Notes under the pieces: model-generated
Told to the model about the DNA's origin: nothing
Database searches by the model: none
What the model saw: only the letters and a program-made list of their open reading frames with translations
NCBI GenBank assembly: GCA_028565635.1
Contig: JAOXYB010053390.1
Coordinates: 1-11,413 of the forward strand
DNA length: 11,413 nucleotides
Direction: 5' to 3'
Origin: Phoronis ovalis
Taxonomy: Eukaryota > Phoronida > Phoronidae
Program-made: the position numbers and the translations under genes
Shown here: positions 7,117-11,413 of the stretch, one piece after another
Position numbering within the stretch: the first letter of the stretch is position 1
How the letters are laid out: each line of letters starts with the position of its first letter

Positions 7117-8762
7117 ATGCCTATATTGCAGGCTGTAGTAATTACTTTACTGAAAATATGTTTTCGATTTATTTCACGGAATATGGCATGGATTACTAGT
7201 GTAATTATGTATCAGGCTTCCAAGATGATGAGATTGTATCTAAGTTCGATTGCACGAAGTGTTAACTTCATGCTTTTTTTAATGCTAATTTATTACAGGT
7301 CGGAAAATCAATTGCGTATTTATGTCAAAGATATAAAATCGATCTATACATAAATAAGTAACAACAAGCAGAAAAATAGTATTTATGCAACCAAACACAA
7401 CAACTAGAATTTGAGATTATGCCATCGTTGATTCCAACTTTAACTAGTAGAATAAATACTAGTGCTAAAATGTTCCCTAATTTATTTAATTAAGGGCTAA
7501 TAGTTGGAAGGAACCTAGGCCACCAATTTGTAGGATACACTTTTAAGTGGCTTATAAGTTGCACTATTATTTTTTTTTGAGAAACTAACTCATCTCAATC
7601 TCGCTGGCAACCCCCTAAGTTCAAATGCCTTGCTGGAACTATGCCTATCGTTGCCTGTGCTGATAAGCCTTAATTTCAGGAAAAAACTAGAACGGCTAAT
7701 CAAGTTTTACAATAATTGGACAGAACTGCCTGAACCTAAGAGAGCTTCTCGTATGCCACAAAGCTGGTCAACAATCTGGCCAATGGAATATTATTTTAGC
7801 TTATAACCCAGTTACCAAGAAACCAGGTTGTTAACTGTTGCGAAAACTAGATATCCGAGGAGTGCATACGGGAGTGTTTAGATGTGAAGATGATTCAACT
7901 AAGTGGACATTTTCTTGGAGATCTGACAGAAACCTTGACGTGTTAACCCGTTGACTATATTGTCCCTTATCAGATACAGCACAGATCTGCTACGGCTGTT
8001 ATGTGACGAGATGTTTGAAATTATGCAAATGTTGCACAATAATACATATGATGCAAATTGTTCATGCAAGGTAAAACACTTGAAGTTGTGCTGCTCATAA
8101 ACATACACTGAAAACGTTTATTTGATGAACACATATGTGTGTTATAATGAATTATTGTGCGTTTGATCTAAATTATGCTTTTCTAAAAGATTGGGAGCAT
8201 TCAAAAGATTTAACTTTTTTTTTTTTAAACAAATGTACGTTTCTTTGTTGCTATGATACATCATATGCAGATATTTTATTGAGAAATGGTTAAAACCTTT
8301 GATTAAAATAAGAGGTCAAAAATTACAGTCTAAGACCTGCATGATCTATACCGTGGATTTAGTTTTGACTGGTATTAATCTATGTCTGTTTTTAGTGAAA
8401 CTGCACTTAGCATGTTCCCGGGACGGGGTTATGCTATAAGGAGAATCGCAATACTAAAGGACCTTGTTCTTCCAACATTCAACCAGAAATTAACCCTAAT
8501 GTTTTTGTAAGAACACGCAAAACATCTAGAAAACATTGCCATGTTTGTTGAAAACATTCAGTACGATTATACGTATCAAGTAATTTCACATAATTCTCTG
8601 TCAAAATTAGAGAAACTTCAATTTATGTACAATGATCACATTACAAAATATATTATTAATAGTTTTTTGTATGCTGATAATAATTTACGGGTCCTATTCA
8701 TACGTCATTGTAATAAAATAACACAGGCAGATCATGGCGTAGATAAAAAGACTGAAATTTAA
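7117..8762 (+). pseudogene. Degenerate paralogue of the LRR gene (gene 2), lacking exon 2
   Basis: The start codon and its upstream in-frame TGA are kept, and the BC-box survives as TLLKICFRFI. After codon 23 an insertion of about 5 bases shifts the frame, and TGG of gene 1 is TAG in the aligned frame. The splice donor of exon 1 is not recognisable. I find nothing matching exon 2 between 7240 and 7580. Exon 3 resumes after TTTTTTTTTGAG at 7582 (KLTHLNL..), is frameshifted around 7682-7710, and has TAA at 7832-7834 where gene 1 has CAA. Later blocks align well (EMFEIMQM near 8005), and the last 74 codons, 8541-8762, are open and match the C-terminal LRRs of gene 1. The Cys/Trp-rich insert is replaced by unrelated sequence. 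It is unlikely to make a protein. Confidence 0.85.
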
Positions 8763-9205
8763 GCATAAACAATCATTTGTGTCGCATGATGCCGTGTTTC
8801 GATAGCATTGGAATCGCCATGGTGTTTCATCATGATGGTTAAGTTGCTATCAATATTTGATTTTAATGGTTTACAACTTTCTATCATGTTGCACGCCCCA
8901 CCTTTGGGTTTTGACGTAATGTTGATAGACGAATACTTAAGTAGAAGTACCACTGCTACCGTGATATATAATGGTACAATGAAAATAAACAAATATCTTG
9001 TTTCTCATAGTGTTCGAACCACATACGTGATTTCATGTTTCCGAGTAAAATTATTTCTTGTATATTTTATTAAAATCCATATCATGTGAAAACGGAATAT
9101 ACATCACTCATTATAAAATTAATCATTCATCTTTTGAGCCCAATGTAAACCCTAATAATTCATCCAACAGTTGCTGTCAAGCTTTTTTAGAATACTAAAA
9201 TTCAG
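8763..9205 (+). other. 3' flank of pseudogene copy
   Basis: It aligns with 5154-5585 of gene 1, including TCAATATTTGATT..AATGGTTT, a TTTTGACGT segment and AATAAA at 8984-8989. Small ORFs on both strands here are not conserved in the gene 1 copy. Homology stops just before the AGT hairpin, where the next duplicated block starts. Confidence 0.65.
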
Positions 9206-9212
9206 AATATAT

Positions 9213-9243
9213 CAGTAGTAGTAGTAGACTACTGTTAAGTAGT
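9213..9243. repeat. AGT/ACT triplet inverted repeat, right copy
   Basis: CAGTAGTAGTAGTAG is followed by ACTACTGTTAAGTAGTC. Compared with 68-102 the first arm is pure AGT and the second arm is shorter, as expected for slippage in a triplet run. It marks the edge of the duplicated block. Confidence 0.8.
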
Positions 9244-9269
9244 CGCAGCGAGTAAACTATCGACATTCA

Positions 9270-9479
9270 ATGCAAATATGTTATTCATTAAATACTAAAC
9301 GCAATACTCAAAAATACTCTACAACTGAAATTTATGCTTTATTATTTGAAAGTGTTGAAAGTACAAGGACAAGAGATGAGTACAGACATAGTTGTAATAA
9401 CCACAACGTTTCCTGTGTAAACGCTGTAGTTTATGCAGGAAACAGTGCAGCAAAAACCCTGAGACAATTTTCATCTTAA
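9270..9479 (+). CDS. Short ORF of unknown function (right copy), possibly a terminal exon
   Basis: An open frame of 69 codons contains NTQKYSTTE, ALLFESVES, CNNHNVSC and ends KTLRQFSS. It is open throughout, unlike the left copy, and an AATAAA follows at 9547-9552. The left copy has no ATG at the start position (ATTG) and an 11-base insertion, so one copy is broken or the frame is not coding. There is no recognisable domain, signal peptide or membrane segment. It could also be a remnant of a mobile element. Confidence 0.2.
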   Translation: MQICYSLNTKRNTQKYSTTEIYALLFESVESTRTRDEYRHSCNNHNVSCVNAVVYAGNSAAKTLRQFSS

Positions 9480-9552
9480 TTTTTATGTGACAATTTTCAT
9501 GTTATTTTTTAAAATATTTTACTAATCTATGAAACTATTTTTATTAAATAAA

Positions 9553-10284
9553 AATACATATAAGACTTAAACATATCCTCACTCAAGCAGAATACTTGAA
9601 CTTTTGATCGAATTTTCATAAAACATGCTTCACAAACTGGAAACGAGATTAAAAATGGCTGATGGTTGAATTTTTTACATCTATACTAGTATAACATTGC
9701 AGCGAATTTTTCCCGCCACTACTCCATCTAGAAGCGCATCCTTATCGTGGTGTAAACATGACTGGTATATTACTTACGTTGTGGAATAGATATATTTGTA
9801 CTGTCGACGTTGTATGTCACGTGCCCGCCGCGTATTTGTACGTTAAGCACATCCCCAGTTAGCATGCGACGGAAGTACACATATACTAATAGTGATGCGC
9901 GCATATCTGGCCTCCTGCAATCTAAAAGGCTGCATAACACTAAATAGTTCCTTTGAAGGCATAGCGAAATCTTTAAACTTAAAAAAATTCCTGGGTGCAT
10001 ATATGGTCTGGGTAGGTTTCTTACCATCTAATAAGCGTTAATATGTACACAACTAATCAGAGCACGAAATGTTCTGTCCTAAAACAGGTACGATTGCGAA
10101 ATGTTTTGAAAACGTGTTCCGATAACAGGGCCGTCAGACACTTGTTCAAAAGGGGGATACGTTTGTGGTGAAAATATCCGATTTGAGAAAATATCAGTTC
10201 AGTAATAAAAAAAAAGTTGCTGAACGTCTCCACCCTGGCAGAAAATATTGAGAAGCAAAGAAAAATCAAAAAGGACCACGTTAT
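9553..10284. other. Conserved non-coding stretch upstream of gene 3
   Basis: This matches 435-1145 of the left copy closely. A minus-strand frame of 85 codons at 9770-10027 is open here, but the left copy lacks one A in the A-run near 9987 and has other indels, so it is not a conserved gene. Nothing else is supported. Confidence 0.55.
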
Positions 10285-10438
10285 TATTTCAAGGGGGGGA
10301 TGCGTTTGCTATTTCAAAAGGGGGGTGCGTTAACATTACGTTAATGGTCCTTCCTTTCAAAAGGGGGTGCGTTCATATTACATAGGTTACCGCCATTTCA
10401 AAATGGGGGTGCGTTCGCATCCAACGTAACCCCCTTAT
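10285..10438. repeat. G-tract tandem repeat array, right copy
   Basis: Units start near 10285, 10311, 10353 and 10394, each with TTTCAA, a G-run and TGCGTT. The array closes with the inverted AACGTAACCCCC at 10423-10434. Its first unit is preceded by an extra segment compared with the left copy, so the array changed after the duplication. Confidence 0.75.
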
Positions 10439-10675
10439 TAGGTAAAACCGATATGTCCTTTATATGTAAAAGGTATCGACTAAATATTTTATTTCAAATT
10501 TTAATTGAAGAACAGCAATAGAGTTTGTAGATTTGTGTATGCCATACATATGTACGTATGCAGAAAATGTCCTTCAATTTATAGATATGGGTGTGCAGCT
10601 GAAACTCATAATCTTCTCCCATTGTAATGAAGTTTAAGTTTTGATCCAATCTAACATTGTTGACTTTAAGCAGAT

Positions 10676-10707
10676 CACGTGACAAGGAGCTCATTTAAAT
10701 ATAAATA
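10676..10707 (+). promoter_or_regulatory. Candidate core promoter of gene 3: CACGTG and TATAAATA
   Basis: CACGTG at 10676-10681 and TATAAATA at 10700-10707 match the same positions upstream of gene 1, where the second motif reads TATAAC. They lie about 200 bases before the start codon. Confidence 0.4.
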
Positions 10708-10896
10708 CTTCCAGTTGTATGCAAAAATAAGCTATTCAGCTAAAACCTTTGTAATGTGAGACAAAACAGGGGATATAAAGACGTAAAAGAGGTTATCGCA
10801 TAGGGAGTGTCACTAATCTGAGAGACGAAAAGGTGTGTACAACGTCCAAGCAACTTTTAAAGAAAAATAGTTTTAAAGCTTTTTTCTGCGTTATTG

Positions 10897-10917
10897 ATGA
10901 ACCATGCCTACATTTGA
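10897..10917 (+). promoter_or_regulatory. Overlapping six-codon uORF, right copy
   Basis: Identical to the uORF at 1753-1773 (MNHAYI then TGA), overlapping the main ATG at 10904 in another frame. Confidence 0.4.
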
Positions 10918-11057
10918 GCCTATAACAATTACACTGAAGAAGATATGTTTGCAATTTATTTCGCGGAATATAGATTGCTGGTGCAATCATTACGTACCAA
11001 GTTTCCAAGATGAAGGGATAGTATCAACGCATTCAATCGGGCCATTTCATTACTTCA
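10904..11057 (+). CDS. Exon 1 of gene 3, a young paralogue of the BC-box LRR gene (partial, continues beyond window)
   Basis: The exon has the same length as exon 1 of gene 1 (154 bases, 51 codons plus one base), the same start context and upstream TGA, and a consensus donor GTAAGT at 11058. The BC-box TLKKICLQFI is unchanged. Nine residues differ from gene 1: N9I, Y25C, Y27C, P35Q, E38G, S39I, A41S, F44S and L51F. I count no synonymous change among the 51 codons. Exons 2 and 3 would lie right of the window. The open frame and good donor suggest a working gene, but the rest is unseen. Confidence 0.7.
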
Positions 11058-11336
11058 GTAAGTAAAATTTAATGGTACCTGCTTTGTAAAATTATCAATC
11101 TTGTAATTGTGTTTACGTGGTATGGTTATTTATCCAATCTATCAGCACAACATGAAAACTGCAGGAGAACAGTGAGCGGTAAAAAAAGTTGATATGCAGC
11201 ATTTCAAAACATTTCAAAATGATTCCTACCAAAAGACGAGGTCCGACTCAAAACTATTACTGGTACCCAAGCACGTGAATCGGTTTTTCAAAAGCTCTTA
11301 AATGCGTTTGCCCTTTTTAAATGTGTAACCCATTTT

Positions 11337-11413
11337 CCCGGGGAGGGCACTTATGTAAAGGGTGGGTCCACATGCGCAAACACAGGTTTAAAAAAAGGCC
11401 CCTAAACGCGTAT
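11337..11413. other. Diverged intron 1 sequence at right edge
   Basis: After a shared CCCATTTT the right copy reads CCCGGGGAGGGCAC while the left reads ACTGACTAGAAG. A CCCGGGG also occurs in the left copy at about 2253, and CCTAAACGCG near 11401 resembles the motif at 2376. A repeat insertion or rearrangement in one copy is likely. Confidence 0.5.

Larger units (their letters stand above)
9213..11336 (+). repeat. Recent tandem duplication, right copy (5' flank, exon 1 and start of intron 1 of gene 3)
   Basis: Partner of 68-2200, about 95% identical and collinear. Its left edge lies directly against the old pseudogene flank, so the repeated unit spans roughly 68-9207: gene 1, spacer and pseudogene together. 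Similarity ends inside intron 1 at 11336. Confidence 0.93.

Noticed and set aside
6990-7199. 69-codon ORF over the pseudogene exon 1 region
   Set aside because: It is in a different frame from the exon 1 frame supported by splice phase and BC-box, and the same frame is interrupted by stops in the other two copies.
7899-8108. 69-codon minus-strand ORF
   Set aside because: It is antisense to decayed exon 3 and has no counterpart in gene 1.
8808-9089. 93-codon plus-strand ORF and overlapping minus-strand ORF in the pseudogene 3' flank
   Set aside because: The region aligns with the 3' untranslated region of gene 1, where neither frame is open.
9770-10027. 85-codon minus-strand ORF
   Set aside because: The nearly identical left copy breaks the frame in the A-run and by an indel, with no sign of coding constraint.
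1-11413. CRISPR array, bacterial operon or prophage
   Set aside because: There are no regular direct repeats with unique spacers, no closely packed ORFs with ribosome binding sites, and the main gene is spliced.

Overview
The window looks like nuclear DNA of an invertebrate animal. It is AT-rich, has spliced genes with GT..AG introns and AATAAA poly(A) signals, and carries many diverged repeats. A mollusc or another lophotrochozoan is my guess from overall style only; nothing in the sequence fixes the species.

The main content is a head-to-tail array of one leucine-rich-repeat (LRR) gene family in three states. Gene 1 (1760-5153, + strand, three exons) appears intact and encodes 531 residues. 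Gene 2 (7117-8762) is an old, broken copy that lacks a recognisable exon 2 and carries frameshifts and stops. Gene 3 (exon 1 at 10904-11057) is a young copy whose first exon is intact; the rest lies beyond the window. The encoded N-terminus contains TLKKICLQFI, an exact match to the Elongin BC-box consensus (S/T/P)LxxxCxxx(A/I/L/V). It is followed across the exon 1/2 junction by LNIEFIQEL, which resembles a Cul2-box with Pro replaced by Asn. The rest is irregular LRRs. The family is therefore best read as candidate substrate receptors of cullin-2/Elongin BC ubiquitin ligases (ZYG11/ZER1/LRR1/PRAME-like in logic). This is inference from motifs, not a database match.

Layout: 1-31 is a GATA microsatellite. 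68-2200 is the first copy of a duplicated block: AGT-triplet hairpin, short conserved ORF with poly(A) signal, conserved non-coding stretch, G-tract tandem array, putative promoter, exon 1 and the start of intron 1. Intron 1 (1914-3361) holds a tRNA-like SINE remnant, a recurring CCTAAATGCG motif and a 427-bp element with about 80-bp inverted repeats. Exons 2 and 3 follow, then a 3' region with AATAAA at 5364. 5600-6800 is gene-free. 6800-9205 is the old pseudogene copy with its flanks. 9213-11336 repeats 68-2200 at an offset of about 9.14 kb, and at 11337 similarity to gene 1 stops.

Two ages of duplication are visible: an old one that made gene 2, and a recent one at about 95% identity that appears to have copied the whole gene 1 + pseudogene 2 block. 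The array is thus of the birth-and-death type.
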